Positions 49,401 to 63,400 of a stretch of 64,000 nucleotides of DNA are shown one piece after another (position 1 is the first letter of the stretch; each line of letters opens with the position of its first letter). A program made the translations under genes and the position numbers. The notes below the pieces were generated by a model that had not been told where the DNA came from, searched no databases, and saw nothing but the letters and a program-made list of their open reading frames with translations. Origin of the DNA: Leuctra nigra (lineage: Eukaryota > Arthropoda > Insecta > Plecoptera > Leuctridae); NCBI GenBank assembly GCA_934045905.1, contig OW203762.1:50121411-50185410 (forward strand), written 5' to 3'.

Positions 49401-50862
49401 CTTGTACCAGTGCAACAATAAAAAATGCATTTAATACAACAATACATTCCAAAGTCCGTTTCAAATTAAATGTAAATTTATTGATAAATAAACACTGAAG
49501 TCAGGTTGTTTCTGAGGCAAAGATACCTCAAAAACAAATTTTTGCCTTCGTCCAAACTTATTTATAGCTGTTAAACCAGTAATCTATAACTTTATTTTGT
49601 GGATTCAGTATATTTTCAAGTAATTGCCCTCGATCTCACGGTTCCTAAATTGTGTATCTCTAAATCGCGATAATGTACTTCAGCTCTTACTTGTAAGTTA
49701 CATAAATGATCGAACATTCAATACGGAGTAGCGTAAATGAATGATATTCTTCGAATACTTGATGTAAACTCTATGCAAACGACGCTGACTGCACCATGAC
49801 ACTAGACAAGTAGAACATGAAGCAGCGAGTGAATCATGAAGTGCAGTGCGGATCATGCGACGATGAACAATTCATAGTCTTCAACAAAGCCTTGGCCGGA
49901 ATGGCTATAAACATGTAGCTGAACTTGCAGACGTCATACTTATTACTTATTTCTAGCGCTAGAGATTTATAAGTCAACTTACTAACAAAACGACATTAAT
50001 AACTAATTAAGTAATTCACACAGTTATGTTGAGGCAGATTTTTATAGTAATATCAAGTACTAAATAAAAATACAGCATAAAAATTTCAATAAAAATTTCA
50101 AACACTAAAATTCACAGACAACACACAGAAGACTTTTGTTGTGTTTTGTGAGTCATTAGTTTATCTATAACCCTCCATTAGGTAATTGTTTTACATCTAA
50201 AATAAATTGCGTATTTTATTTGAGATAAGTTTGGACTTTTGTAAATTTTACAAATGGTGGCAGATGTGGGATCTATACAATTGTTCATGCCAATGGGTTA
50301 TGAATTTGGAGTGAGGTGTATGGCTTACAATATTCATCTAGAATAGTTGAATATATTTTATTTAGGATTTCTTACAGAATTCTTATCGTTCACATTTTCA
50401 AAATTTAGTGGTTAACGTATTAAATATTTCACAAACTAAGACAATACGCTTGTTCGTATGACTACACTATTGGTCGGCACTTATTTGCATCATGCTAACC
50501 ACCACTAACTTTAACCTCCTCTCGACCTTGGTTAGGATATACCGAGCTATTAGAAAGTCATGCAGCTTTGGCGGAGAAAATACAGAACTTTGCGATAGTT
50601 TACGGTAAAAACGACTGTACACCGTACAGTATATTTATGCAGTATATTTATATTAGTATACTACACCATATTTTATCACTGATAAGAGATTTGGAAATTA
50701 GTAATTTTACAAATGGTGGCAGATGTAGGATTTCTAAAACTATTTGTAACAGTGTTCCGAAGTTCCGAAGAATGACTGCGTGACCGAAGCAGACTGATAT
50801 TGCACAAGACGGCAAGACTGATGTTTGTATTGCCCACAGACAGCATGAGTGATGTTTGATTA
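43446..50862. other. Long stretch without a supported gene
   Basis: Mostly AT-rich sequence. Points seen: a CpG-rich patch at 44140-44330; a B-box-like fragment near 44985 (GTGTTCGAGCCCC); a poly-G tract near 45872-45886; and TATAAA after a TGACGTCA site near 47720-47750. Any of these could be an upstream, non-coding start of the ankyrin gene, but no splice pair can be shown. Frames at 46581-46775, 47185-47397, 47811-48106 and 50568-50783 show no known domain. Confidence 0.4.
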
Positions 50863-51230
50863 GATTAGATTATTATGGGTTAACGGCGCGTCAACGACGA
50901 GGTTATATTGCGCACATTAATTTTTACTTTTAACTTTGTTGATCATAAAGGGAGGACATGGGTGAGGGTCGACCTGACGGTCCCGATCCGAGGGAGTCTG
51001 AAACTGGTGGGAAAGCCAGTTCAGAATGGGGACAGACCTGTGAGGGGGGGGGGGGGAGCTTCGGGCCAGTGGGACCCGATTTTAGGGGGATCACCATCTC
51101 GAGGGGGGAGTCCAGCCCGAGGTGCCCGCGAATTTGGGGAGGACATGGGACTAGGTCGACCCTGGACTGCTCTTAGTTGGGACCAAAACTCGTAATGTGA
51201 GGCGGCCCCTTAAGCCCCACCGCCGCGTCA
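50863..51230. repeat. Probable dispersed repeat with a G-tract
   Basis: It opens with GGGTTAACGGCGCGTCAACG and continues with a GC-rich body containing a run of about 12 G (51047-51058). It stands out from its AT-rich flanks and has no coding pattern. It may be a SINE-like insertion; its ends are not defined. Confidence 0.35.
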
Positions 51231-51326
51231 AGGTAGCAGTCCATTGGTGAGGAGAGTGATGTGTGTATTGCCCGCAGGCGGCATGACTCTGCCGTGGACA
51301 ACGCCGACATGTGAACGTCAGCGACG

Positions 51327-51497
51327 ATGCCGGCGCCAGTAGCGACGCGAGGTGGACGCTATGAGGCGCCGGCCGGCGCCAAGGGCGTCCTGGCGACGTC
51401 TATCTCCATGAACGCCATCGGGGAGGGCGCCACCCCGCTCATGTACGCATGCCAACAGTCGCGCGACCTTGAGGTCAAGAGCATTCTGCTCAAGAAG
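51327..51497 (+). CDS. Ankyrin gene exon 1
   Basis: It encodes 57 residues: an Ala/Gly-rich leader and the start of repeat 1 (GATPLMYACQQSRDLEVKSI). The donor is AAG|GTGAGT. Confidence 0.85.
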
Positions 51498-54400
51498 GTG
51501 AGTATCTTATTTTAACAATTGACAATCTTGCAATATTACACGTTTACAATACAACTTCTTGATATCGTTAGCTAAACGATGGATTCTATATTTAGGTGCT
51601 AGCCAATTTTATTAGGTAGTAATCCGTAACTTAGGTTAGAGGTATATAGACAGACAGGCCCTAAATGTTTTGACATACCCGGTATTAGTTAGTTATTCTA
51701 ATGCTATATTCAAATCTAATCATTATTGGGAAGATTACCACATAAGATGTAGTTTAAGATTTTCAATGAAATTTGAAAGAAGAACGCATTCTAAATTGTA
51801 CTTGAAGTTATTCTCCAGATGTACCTTTGGGGCAGCAGAGTCTTGCAAGTAGCTATATCCACGAATTTTGCTTCTGAAGTCCTGTTTTGTAAAAATAAAA
51901 ATATTTAAGTTTGTGATTTTGGATGGCATGCCAATTTATCATTTTACTATCTCCGTTAGCAGAGAGAGAGAGAAAACTTTTATTAATAATAATAAAACAC
52001 TGTCATTATAAAATGATTGCCACTTGGACACAGTATAGCAATAATATCAAATAAGAATAACCATTTAAAATTATGAACATGAAGTGAAAATAACATGAAA
52101 CAACCCTATACAATAAAACAATTTACAAATAACTTTGAAATTACTAAAGATTATGAAGCCAATGACGTTGATGAAAATGATGAGGATGATGATGATGATA
52201 ATTTATTAGAAGTAAAAAGCTAATATGGACTATAAAGATGATTACGTAAAATGGAAATGGAGCCCTTGAGTGATAATATACTAATGTGAGAAATGAATGA
52301 TTTACTAAACTTAAATTTACTACAAAAATCCTTAAAAAAACGAGTAATAGTGCCTCTTGAGCCGACGAGCAGTCCTATTACTTCTATCGAAGTGGCGTTG
52401 TACTTGTCCAGGAAGTAAGGGATCGTTGGATTGTAGATAGCCTTCTTCTCCATGTCGACCTCTTCGCTTTGGCCGGCATGAGATTCGAAGCGGATGGTCG
52501 GGTCCATGATGTAGCCGCGACGAGAGACTGGATCAATGGCAATGATGTCGATGCGCCGATTGCTCTCGTCGACAGCCACACCATGGACCTCTTCTGCGAC
52601 CTCCCAACCTTTCTTCCTGAGCTCGCCGGCGATGGCTGCTCGGACGGAGTGGTGGCGTGTGTTGCGCAGCAGTTCTCCATGTTTACAGAAGCCAAGAACG
52701 TGAGGGAGGGTTTCGATCTCGGTGCCGCAACGGCGACACCGGTTCCCGTTCTGACTTCTTCCATGGAGGACTCTCACCGGCGCAACATTGGCGGTCATCT
52801 TGATACCATCACGCCATTCCGAGCTTGACAGTCCATTCATTCTTGAGACCCATGAATTAGCCGGTGTATATTCGCTATAGAGCACAGCTCCTCGACCTTT
52901 CTGTGGCAGAGCACACCATTTGGTGTACTCCTCTTCTCGAAGGCGGTCACGAATGATCGAGGGCTTGACTGGACTTGGCGTAGTGTCAATAGCGTTGTCT
53001 GATCGTGTGATTAGTCCGAGCTTTTCGAGACAGAGCTCTCTCTCCTGCGTGAAGTTTCTTGTTTCCAGGACGTAAGCGTTTCTGCTCTTCTCGAGGACGT
53101 TACAAATGTTTATTTTCTGGATAAATGCCTCCCATCGGGCCCTGAACACATTTAACCCTTTATACTTATGTGACGTGTAGAGCATGGAGTCAGGAGTGTC
53201 AAATGGCAATGAAACGATTTCCTTGATAGTGCTTTTTATTATTTTATCTAAATCGTCTAGGAATGGAATTGCTTGCTGTCTTTTGAATAGCTTCATAATA
53301 TTGTTCTTCTAATAAGAGGCAAGCACTTAGATAATGAAAACAACGCAGTTTATAATTCCGAGCCTTGGATAACATCAATTATAATCCCCCCTCTTCCCCC
53401 ACTTGTATCGGGGATGGATTGAACTTCACCGAGCCAATGAGATCACAGCGGTTCGTACAAGCCACGTAAAATGTAATATCGAATCAGAAATATTGTCATA
53501 GCAACCAAGTTGTTTATCTTGAATGATTTTACAATATTCACAAATACTCGTCAAGTTTCTGCGGTTGTTGACTGATTAACGGGTTGTCGAGTGAACTGAA
53601 TGACAGGTGAAGATCGTGGGAATCTGGTGGGAGGTGAGTGATATCGATCAGCCATGTGCCGGTCAAAGAGTTCAGGTGGAAGGTTGTCGAGCCCTCATGG
53701 CTGGGCTTAGTCCAACGATCTCGAGCGACTTTACTTGTGTCCGGTCATTGTAGTGTCGTGTATGCAGCGGCATGATGTGCTGTGCATGCTTTGACAATCT
53801 GTAGACCTTGGAATGCAGTGGAAGGTTCACGGCCCAGTGGTGGTCAAAGCCACCAAGGTGTTGTGAGTGAATATCTCTGACGACTTTCCAGCCGCACGCT
53901 GTGCGTGAACGTGACCGCACGTCCAAGACTGCGCTGCACTACTGCGCGGAGAACACGTGCGTGACGTGTGCAGAGATGATCCTGAAGGCGGCGCCGGACC
54001 TGGTCGACGCCCGCGACGAGGACGGCTACACGGCGCTCCATCTGGCAGTGATCGCCGGCAACAGGGGGCTCATCAAGACGCTCATCACCAAGAAGACCGA
54101 CGTCAACAGTCTGGACAATGAGAGACACTCGGTCGTGCACTGGGCGACAGGTGAGTCACTGGCGTTCCCTTGCATAAGTACTATTCCAGTCACCACATCG
54201 TTAATCTCGTACTCCCGAACAACATTTAATTGTGTGAGAAATTGGGAAGTTCTAGTCAAAATCTACAATCAGAAAATGTATTAACCGAAGCTTTTCTGCT
54301 TGATATCAACGATCCTATAGATCACCATTTTATATTGAAATTAGGTACAACGCTTGTCTCTAGAATACGCAGATATGATTTTAAAACGATCTATTAATCT

Positions 54401-57400
54401 ATTAAATATTTTATTTTTAATAGGGCGTGAACTTTAAACTTTAATCTTAATCTATGAATGAAGCTGTGATTGCCGTGCGATGCAGTGATTACTCGCCAAA
54501 GGGCGGTGATGTGTGATGCCCTGTAGGTGTGATGGCCTGTATGGGTGTGTTGTCCTGTAGGGGTGTGATGGCCTGTAGGGGTGTGATGGCCTGTAGGGGT
54601 GTGATGGCCTGTAGGGGTGTGATGGCCTGTAGGGATGTGATGGCCTGTAGGGGTGTGATGGCCTGTAGGGGTGTGATGGCATGTAGGGGTGTGATGGAGT
54701 GTAGGGGTAAGATGGCATGTAGGGGTGTGATGGCCTGTAGGGGTGTGATGGCATGTAGGGATGTGATGGCCTGTAGGGGTGTGATAGCCTGTAGGGGTGT
54801 GATGGTCGTAGGGATGTGATGTCCTGTAGGGGTGTGATGCCCTGTAGGGATGTGATGGCCGTAGGGATGTGATGGCCTGTAGGTGTGATGGCCTGTAGGG
54901 GTGTGATGGCCTCCACCCAGGAAGCTGATAACCAGAATCAGAAGAACTCGCCAATCAATATGACCTGTGAAAACCTTGAGCTAGAAAACTGACCACCTTG
55001 GTCGATACAGCGAGCCAGTATATTAGGCGATAAACCTTTCATATGCTAATCTAATGCATTAATAGTAAGTGTCGGCCATGGCGGGGGGAGGGGGAGGGGG
55101 GTAACCACCCCCACGTGAGGCTAAGTCTCGCGATTGGTCGGATAAGACGCGGATTGCCGAGAGTGGATGGAATCACGGCATAGTTGAATCTATTATAATT
55201 TGAAGGGCGCGTCGGGAAAGTGACGCCATCACACATCGCAGGTCATAAACGCGAACAAACGTCACAAGCTATGACTGAATGTTGTGTAATAAATTCAAGT
55301 ACTTTATGAATCATCAACCGACTGCGAAAACGTCATGTGAAAATGCTTTTCTCAGAAGCGGTAGAAGTGAGTCATGCAAATGTTTCTGAAATTAAAACAC
55401 ATTAAATTTTAACAACTTCAGTTGCATTACGGAATTTACCATTTCCTCTTGGAATTAAATCATAAGACAAATATTCGGATTTACGGTCGATAGCAATGTT
55501 CGGTCAAGGTCAAACAGGCACCTCCACGGCACCTCCACTGGCAATAGTTAGAACTCTTTCCTCCAGGGATCGCCGTTGAAATCGTTTTCCGACTGCCATC
55601 GTTTATTCACTCAATATCGTATTCACATGCAACGCTATGTACAACGTTAGATCGCAGTTAGGTTCACTGGAGGTGCCTGACTCTCGTGCTTCAATGAACT
55701 CTATTCACACGGCAGATATTACGCCGTCAATGATTCATAGAGCCGAAACATCAATTTCATTGCTACTAGAATTTAGATATATTAATATACGCTGGCATTA
55801 AACTTTGATTATAATTATTTGCTTACAGAATTAAAAGAGAACTTATTCAAAAGTAAAAGATTGCATAAGTGTACGCAAGAACGCGGTTGAATTTCTCTCG
55901 TTTCTCATTAACTCTAGGCGTGAACCGGCGATGAAAAGCTCGCGTTAACTAAGATGGATCCGAGAATGGATGTAACTTGTGTCAAGGGTTGCGTGTTCGA
56001 CTCCCGGATCGAACGGACGTCAACAAACTGACACTCGATCTCGCGTCCAGACAAACACGCCACAGCGAGGATATGAGGTTCAACTACTCGCTTCCACAGA
56101 CAAGAAGCCATCTTGAATTTCAACTCTTTTACACAGAAGTTGCCAGAAAGAAAACCGAGTGTCTTGACAATGTCTCCGTTAGGAGCGAGATCTTAAAGGG
56201 AAAACTTCGCCAACGAAAAAGTTTTCAGTTTATTGAAAAAAAAATCAATAATTAATATACTTTCCACCGATCAGCTTTATATAAAACCTATGCATGCAGC
56301 ACCATGTGGAATTTGCTAAAGTGCATTGAACTGATCAGACCACCATACAATTTGAACGCAATTCCTCAATTTCGTGTACAGCGGCTCGGGAACGTGGTCC
56401 AAGCCACCCGATTGTCATCTAAACTATGAATAGGAAATGAAGTGCGCTTCCCAATCAGATCGACCTACAAAGTCAGCTCGGAGATAAGCCGAGAAACATG
56501 CGAAGCTTGAATCATCGCGTCTTGGTGGAGTAGAAGCGTCTGCAAGATTAACCTAAAGAGAACCAACATGCGACCACTTCGTCTTCAAGTTAATTCATTC
56601 GATGAGACCGCAATGCGAATAACCACTCGACTGTTTCCCTCATTACACTCATTACATTAATATTTTTTTGAAATAAAACCATAGCCAACTGACATTTCGT
56701 GGTTGTAAAGTGGTGTTTTCAACCACGAAATGTCAGTTTCTTTGGTAAAACATACACAATTTAATTTCCCCTAATCGGTTGAAAGTATTCAAGCCAAGCG
56801 ATTGACGCTATTAATATAGTGAAATAGAAGATTGCATTAAATTGAAGTAAAAGAAACTATATAATTTTATGTCAATGAAATCGTAAATAAGTACTATAAT
56901 TATCTTTGGTACTATCACAGAACTATAAAACATTATTATTTTCTTTTACTGTTGGAGCAGTAAAAAGTTTCCGATTTGTATAAAATTAAAGTGCTTGATG
57001 TAGTTTGCATTAATCCGTACGGTAATAAATGTTGGTTGCCGATTTATGTGTCTTCTAGAGGTTGTCCAATGACAAAAAGTATAACTAGCATAGCACTTAT
57101 CCCGGTCAAATGTCAATGTTGTTACAAAGATGTATTGCTTTTTCATCAAGGACAATGGACGCCTTCAAGAGTCGATGTTGAAATATCGTGACAAAGGGAC
57201 ATCTTATCCCTTCACTTCCTCCGACCTCTGTTCCAGTGTGCGGCGAGGTGGAGGCGTTGGAGCTGGTGCTTGACGCCGGGGCAAGGGCGTCGACTCCCGA
57301 CATCCACGGCCGCTACCCCATCGTCTACGCCGCGCAGATGTGTGATGTCCTCCGACCTCTGTTCCAGTGTGCGGCGAGGTGGAGGCGTTGGAGCTGGTGC

Positions 57401-60400
57401 TTGACGCCGGGGCCAGGGCGTCGACTCCCGACATCCACGGCGGATACCCCATCCACTACGCCGCGCAGATGTGTGATGTCCTCCGACCTCTGTTCCAGTG
57501 TGCGGCGAGGTGGAGGCGTTGGAGCTGGTGCTTGACGCCGGGGCCAGGGCGTCGACTCCCGACATCCACGGCGGCTACCCCATCCACTACGCCGCGCAGA
57601 TGTGTGGCCCCAACTCCGAGATGGGCAACGACGTGCGCTTCGGTCTCGCCGTCCTCCGGAAGCTGCTGGGTCGCGGCGTCGCCGTCAACGTCACCGACAG
57701 AGACGGCAGACAGCCGATACTCTGGGCGGCCAGCGCAGGTAGGACGATGTTAACTCTGGAGGTAGTTGGTTCGAGACCAGATAAAAACTGTTAAAGTTTC
57801 TATAAGCGAATTACACTTTGCATTTCCAAGCGTTCATAATAGATCCTTGAGAGACACATGTTGACGTATTGGCCAATCAGCGGCCGACTTTCTCTCGCTG
57901 GGAGCCAAGCGAGGCAACTTCGACTCCTGATTGGCCAACGTAATAACGAATGCAAGTTATTGGGGCAATTTGTAATTAATCATCTATTCGTGCGTCATTG
58001 AAGAAAGGGAAACTGTTGACCAAATCAATCTTAAGATATTCTCCTCCAGGTAATAAACTAGGGTTCATTTCTACTCAAATTCCATCCATCAAATTGCCAC
58101 GCTTTATGGATGTTATTTCAGGCACAATCACTGCAATGGATACATTGCAAAGCTGCATAATACCATTAGTGGTATTATCCACGTAGTTAGCTAATCGATC
58201 ACTGGTTGTAAAGCACTCGATTGACTGTATTGTGTTATTCATTGGCGTGGCTGACATGCGATCCGCTGTTGGTTTAATGTGAGATCATTGATAATCATCA
58301 CAAGATCACGTGACACGATGGTCCGGGATCGATTCCCGGCCAAGTCGACCTTGTCATGGTCACGTGATGGGTCAGGTGATAAGTGCGTAACATTCCTGTC
58401 GCACGCAATCTAGGGAAATAAATTGAAAATTCTGATTAAACATAATTTCATTAGAGAAGGACGGTTCTTGTCTCTACCAACCAAACTACACAATTATTTA
58501 CTCATCAAAATTAGGATAGATTACTCAATATTAAGTTTTGTAACATTTATTTATCTGATAGGAATGATGGCACTGAACTTCGCATCCGCCATACTGTTTG
58601 TAAAACTAAAATACTATTTAACCCCAACCACATAACAAGCACATACCTATAATTCCCATACTTTTAATTGCATTAGAGATATTTAATGATGAATTGCTCC
58701 CAACATGTAGTACTAGATCCTTGGTGGAGGTGCCGTGTGCAGGAAAATGGCCCATATCGTTGTAAACATTTCCCAACAGCTGCTAGTTTCACAGCACCAC
58801 CAAAATCCATAACAAATGCAATAAAATAGCCCACCACAAGTCGCTGCGATGCGATGCACGAGCAAGAACCGCTGATGGCTGCGATAGCTCAAGCAGGGGA
58901 AACCACGAACAGACGGATTTGAATATTAAAAATAATATGCTGCTCGTGTAAACATAAAAATGTCGAAGCTTTCGTGGCCGCGACCAACGAAAATGATTCA
59001 CGGAACGCCAGATATAAATCAGAAAGAGAAATTATTCACTTTCATTTTGAAAAACTCGTGTTAAACGACATGTGAAGATTGATTAATATTCGGTTTGTAT
59101 TGAAACTTCTCTGGAATGATTGGAGGTCACTCATTGTTCTCATCTGGATCGTGCTGACCTCTCGTGCTTTGAGCTGGCTATCTTTTGTTTATAAGTCTGC
59201 GTGTTCAACCCTCTCCTCCCTGATTGGTCGAGAGAAGCACGCTGCAAGATGCGTGTTGGTGCGGAAAGAGTGGGCATGTGGGATGAGCAAGGTCTTGATG
59301 CAGCGTTCCCATTAGGTTAATTACTTTCAATGCTAATCTCTGGGATTTATCATGGCTGATAACGTCAAACAAAATGTGTCGAGGCGCGCGCCGCCTGGCC
59401 CAGAGTGGAATGGAAACCCTTATTGACCAAAGAGTAAGCTCAAGGTCGATTCAGACGTGCTACTTTTGGTTGAGCTACTTGGTTCTTCTCGTGCGTGGAG
59501 GCTCTTTGGTAAAAGAACCAGGGGGATGATTCCTGTACGCATTTTCACTCTCTTAACTTAAATTTTAAGAGTAGCAACCGTTATTATGGACATTAACATT
59601 AGGGTAAACAAAAATTACGATACGATATCTAACGAGACTAAAAACGTACAGGATTGACCCCCCAATTATTCAATCAAAAGTTGAAAGTCTAAATCGGCCT
59701 ATGAGTATGAGATGAGCTGAACGTAGGTACTCTTCGTCAAAGAAAAATCAGTATCAAAACTGTATGTGAAAGAAACGAATGGGCTGGATTGGACAGCATT
59801 TGAGTAGGTGAGCTCTGATTTCATTGAACCAGGATTGATTGTCAAGGAAGTTGACCAGCAGCCAATCCACTTTATTTTGGACAAGTGTACAACAGCAGGT
59901 TTTTAATTCAAGAAGGCAGTATATTTTCAAGTATTCAATTATTCTGACATTTATTCTGGACCCCCAGGAAGTGGACGAAAGAAAGAAATATTGTGCGTAT
60001 CATTTACAAATCATCAAAAATGTTGCGTTCGTTACAGGTTTGAATCCTAATGTATGTAACATCATGTAGACCTAAAGGAGATGGCAAAAGCGAGGAATTT
60101 GTATACGTAGCTTTCTGATGCAGGTTGATAAGTTTTATCGCTTTGTAATCGGTTTATTTTTGTCGTTTGAAATGTTATATCAGGCAGATAGATGAGGGAA
60201 TGAGCAACATTACATGATTTTCAGCCTTCTCTATGTTTTGTTGTGTTGTGGAAAAGCCTAGTAACCTTGGCTTGAACGAGTCAAATGAAGCAGTTCCGAC
60301 GTGAGAAGGCCGTGGAGTTGTTGTTTCTTGTCAGTCACGATGCACGCACCGGACCAATCACTCACATCCATGTCTCCATGACGTACTCGCTCTTCGTTCT

Positions 60401-63400
60401 TACAATTTCACTTGGATTTGGCCCAAAACACCAACTCCGATTTATTCTCCTTCTACCGACAATCACAGATGGCCGCGTTGAGTTGTAGCGTTAGCCAATC
60501 AGAAGCCGCTTGGAACATCGGCACCTGATTGGCTAACGCTTCAACTTCAACGTTTCAACCCGTGATCCTTAATCCTTATGAAGGCACACGTATCGGCCCT
60601 AATCAATCAGAATTTCAACGAAAAGCTAATGGACTTCCATTTAACAGAGAAGAGAGAATTAGAGGGAGCCTCTTGAATGCTATGATTGACAGTTTCCATT
60701 AAGTAATTAGGTGGGGTGTGTGATGAGTATTGTGGTGTGTGCTGCGCGTGGCTGCACCGATCTGGGTGTTTTCCACGCAGACTCACGAGCCGGTGTGTCT
60801 TCAGGGAGCGCCGACGCCATCTTGGCCCTGGTGAACGCCGGCGCGAGTGTCGAGGCCGACGACAAGGACGGACTAACAGGTGAGCGCCTCTCTCTCTCTC
60901 TCACTCCAACAAGCACGTACACAACCGATCAACCCGCTCACATCACCTTCAAGCTCAGTCATAAACCTTTTGTACCATTCAATTTTATACGAAAAAATTA
61001 GGGTCTAATAAAGACAATAATTGTGCCCAAACTCGTTGAAACTCTGACATTTCTCTTCTTTTCTGATTTTCCACGGTTGGCATAAGTATTGTTTAAGTTG
61101 GTGTTTATAATTGCTAAGGACCGGTATTACCATTAGTTTAAGCTACAGTTAGCTTAAGCTTCACTTCAGAAAACTCGGTGTAATTACCATTATATATACT
61201 ACAATTTATTCCGGAGCTTATTTCCTCAGTTTAAATTAACATCAGGCTGCAATGACTGTAGTTTTTAGCTATGCTGCAGTATGGAGATAAGTACACCACA
61301 TTTCCCGAAGTGGAGCTTAACTAAACTGAAGATTAAACTAATAGTTAAGCCCCTAAGATCGTCTAAAAATGAGCTGTTTTCCACGTATACTCTATGTACT
61401 TTTAACTTATTTCAACTTGAATGGTTAAAATGTTAGATATTTAAGATCCTATTATCTCCAATGTTAAACTTTTAGTACAGACGACTCTAAGGCACAATTC
61501 TTTTAGTTTTGGAGGTGGAGCAATGAAAAATGATAGTCGAATATTTGAATACTTAGACCATCCCAAGAGCCACAAGTAGCTCAAAAGCAGCTAGTAAATT
61601 GAAAATTCCATAACTAGTAATTCCATAGAACCATAAGTGCGGTGCGATGAGATGCAATGTTTACCTGGCTGTTGACGTCATCAGCTCTGCACTGCGCGGC
61701 GAGTCGCGGCCACACCGACTGCCTGGAGACGCTCATCACGCTGTGCGGGGCGGAGATCGACGTCATCGACAGCAACGGCTGCACGGCGCTGTTCTACTCG
61801 GTGACCTTGGGACACGCGGACTCCACGCAGTTGCTGTTGTCCTTCGGTGCCGAGCCCAACCGCCAGGATCGCAAGGGTCGCACGTGAGTCCACACTACAT
61901 TCCTGCCAACACTAGAATGAATGCATTACCTAGATCGTTTCTAAACACATTTCATCAACCATGTATAGATGTAATAGTAGCTGCGATTACCTACTACAAT
62001 TTTAAATCCAGCTGCCTCTTGATCAAAGTTCTATTAATTGCATGTCCAAAAGGATTAATAATGTAAATGAATATAATGAATATCTATATGAACGCATATT
62101 GCGTTTTTACTTTTTACACCTGCGGAAATGTCAAAAGTCCACAAGCAAAACCAATCAAAAGTGAAAGTGGAATAAAAAATTTAAAACGCATGCTTTTCCC
62201 AGGAAATAAAAGGTACTTTGTGAGAATTCTATTTCCCTTCTCAAGTGTATAGATTATAGATCCTATTTTAGTAAGTTGCGCCAACCGAAATATTTCTACA
62301 ATGTTAAAATAGGATATTGTTTTCGGTTTTCATCCATCTGCAATATTATCTTGTTATTGATTGGCATTCATTGTAATAATTAACGGGTGTTCTCACTTGA
62401 TTCTTTCCAATCTCCTTTCTCTGCCCAACGTCAGTTTCTCAAATAGCCTCTGTTATTCGATCGATTTCCTTTCATCGCTTCTATCAACGTGTTAGTGAAA
62501 CATCAAGGAAAGAAATCGTTCATTTTGAGGCTTCAGATTGAACATGAATGAAATGAAGGAAATCATTTCGTGGAAGTCTGAATTATGGAGCGGAAATTAA
62601 GTAAACGATTTGTTTGTAATTATTCTGCGTTTCGATTCACTTTCAACGTTCAAGATATTTCTGACTCGATTAATCGAATCTGCGCGGAATCTGGAGAATT
62701 TGATAACAATTCGACACTAAAAGTTGCAAAACGCACCTAGCGGAAAAAGTTAGCATCTATACCACGAGTACTTGTGCACATGCGCACAAGGCGCGTTCAG
62801 GCAAGTCACTTAGATGTCAATCGTAACAAGTTCAGTAAAAGTTATAATTACATCGCGAAATAACAGAAATTGATGAATACCTTAGTGTCAATAATCAAAT
62901 ACAATCGGTATATTTCATTACAGCACACATTCATTCAAATTCTTGTGAAAACGAGATGTCTATTCACCAAAAATCACCATTTGACAGATGCAAATTGTTT
63001 TTCTCACGGCCTTTTAAACACACATTTTTCTTGACGCATCATTCAAACAACTGCAATCTGTCAAATGCTGCTTTTGGTGAATAGACAACTCGTTTTCACA
63101 AGAATTTGAATGAATGTGTGCTGTAATGAAATATGCCAATTGTATTTGATTGTTGACACTGAGGTAAGCATCAATTTCTGTTATTTCGCGATGTATTTAT
63201 AACTTTTTACTGAACTCGTTACGATTGACATCTAAGTGACTTGCATGTAAAAGTACGCACGCGCTGGGATTGTACTCGCGGGAGCGTCCATCTTATATTT
63301 ACTAGCGCACTCTCTAGGTACTTTTAGTGTCGATTCACATGGTTGCTAAATGCCTCCTTCCCAAATGAAATAATATACATTGTTAAAAAGTGCTTCCAAA

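Larger units (their letters stand above)
51498..53891 (+). other. Ankyrin gene intron 1
   Basis: A 2.4-kb intron containing an antisense R2-like retrotransposon fragment. It ends in GACTTTCCAG. Confidence 0.8.
57739..60804 (+). other. Ankyrin gene intron 3
   Basis: A 3.1-kb intron. It contains a CCAAT inverted pair at about 57871-57942 (TTGGCCAATCAG ... CTGATTGGCCAA) and a tRNA-like B-box patch near 58328 (GGATCGATTCCC). It also holds a degenerate mariner-like MITE (59763-59890) and a short hairpin (60482-60545). Confidence 0.75.

Noticed and set aside
54394..54954. 186-codon minus-strand frame rich in THTPTGHH-like repeats
   Set aside because: It is produced by the 18-bp minisatellite, a multiple of three. 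It sits in an intron and has no flanking splice signals or domain.
57237..57341. Exon 3 copies as separately spliced 105-nt exons
   Set aside because: The intervening sequence to the next acceptor would be only about 26 bp, too short for normal splicing.
57188..57535. Frame starting at the first exon 3 copy
   Set aside because: It leaves the ankyrin frame after one copy and hits a stop. Only the copy from 57499 joins both neighbouring exons in phase.
58300..58370. Possible tRNA gene near GGATCGATTCCC
   Set aside because: A B-box-like sequence is present, but no acceptor stem or cloverleaf could be built. It is more likely a SINE relic or palindrome.
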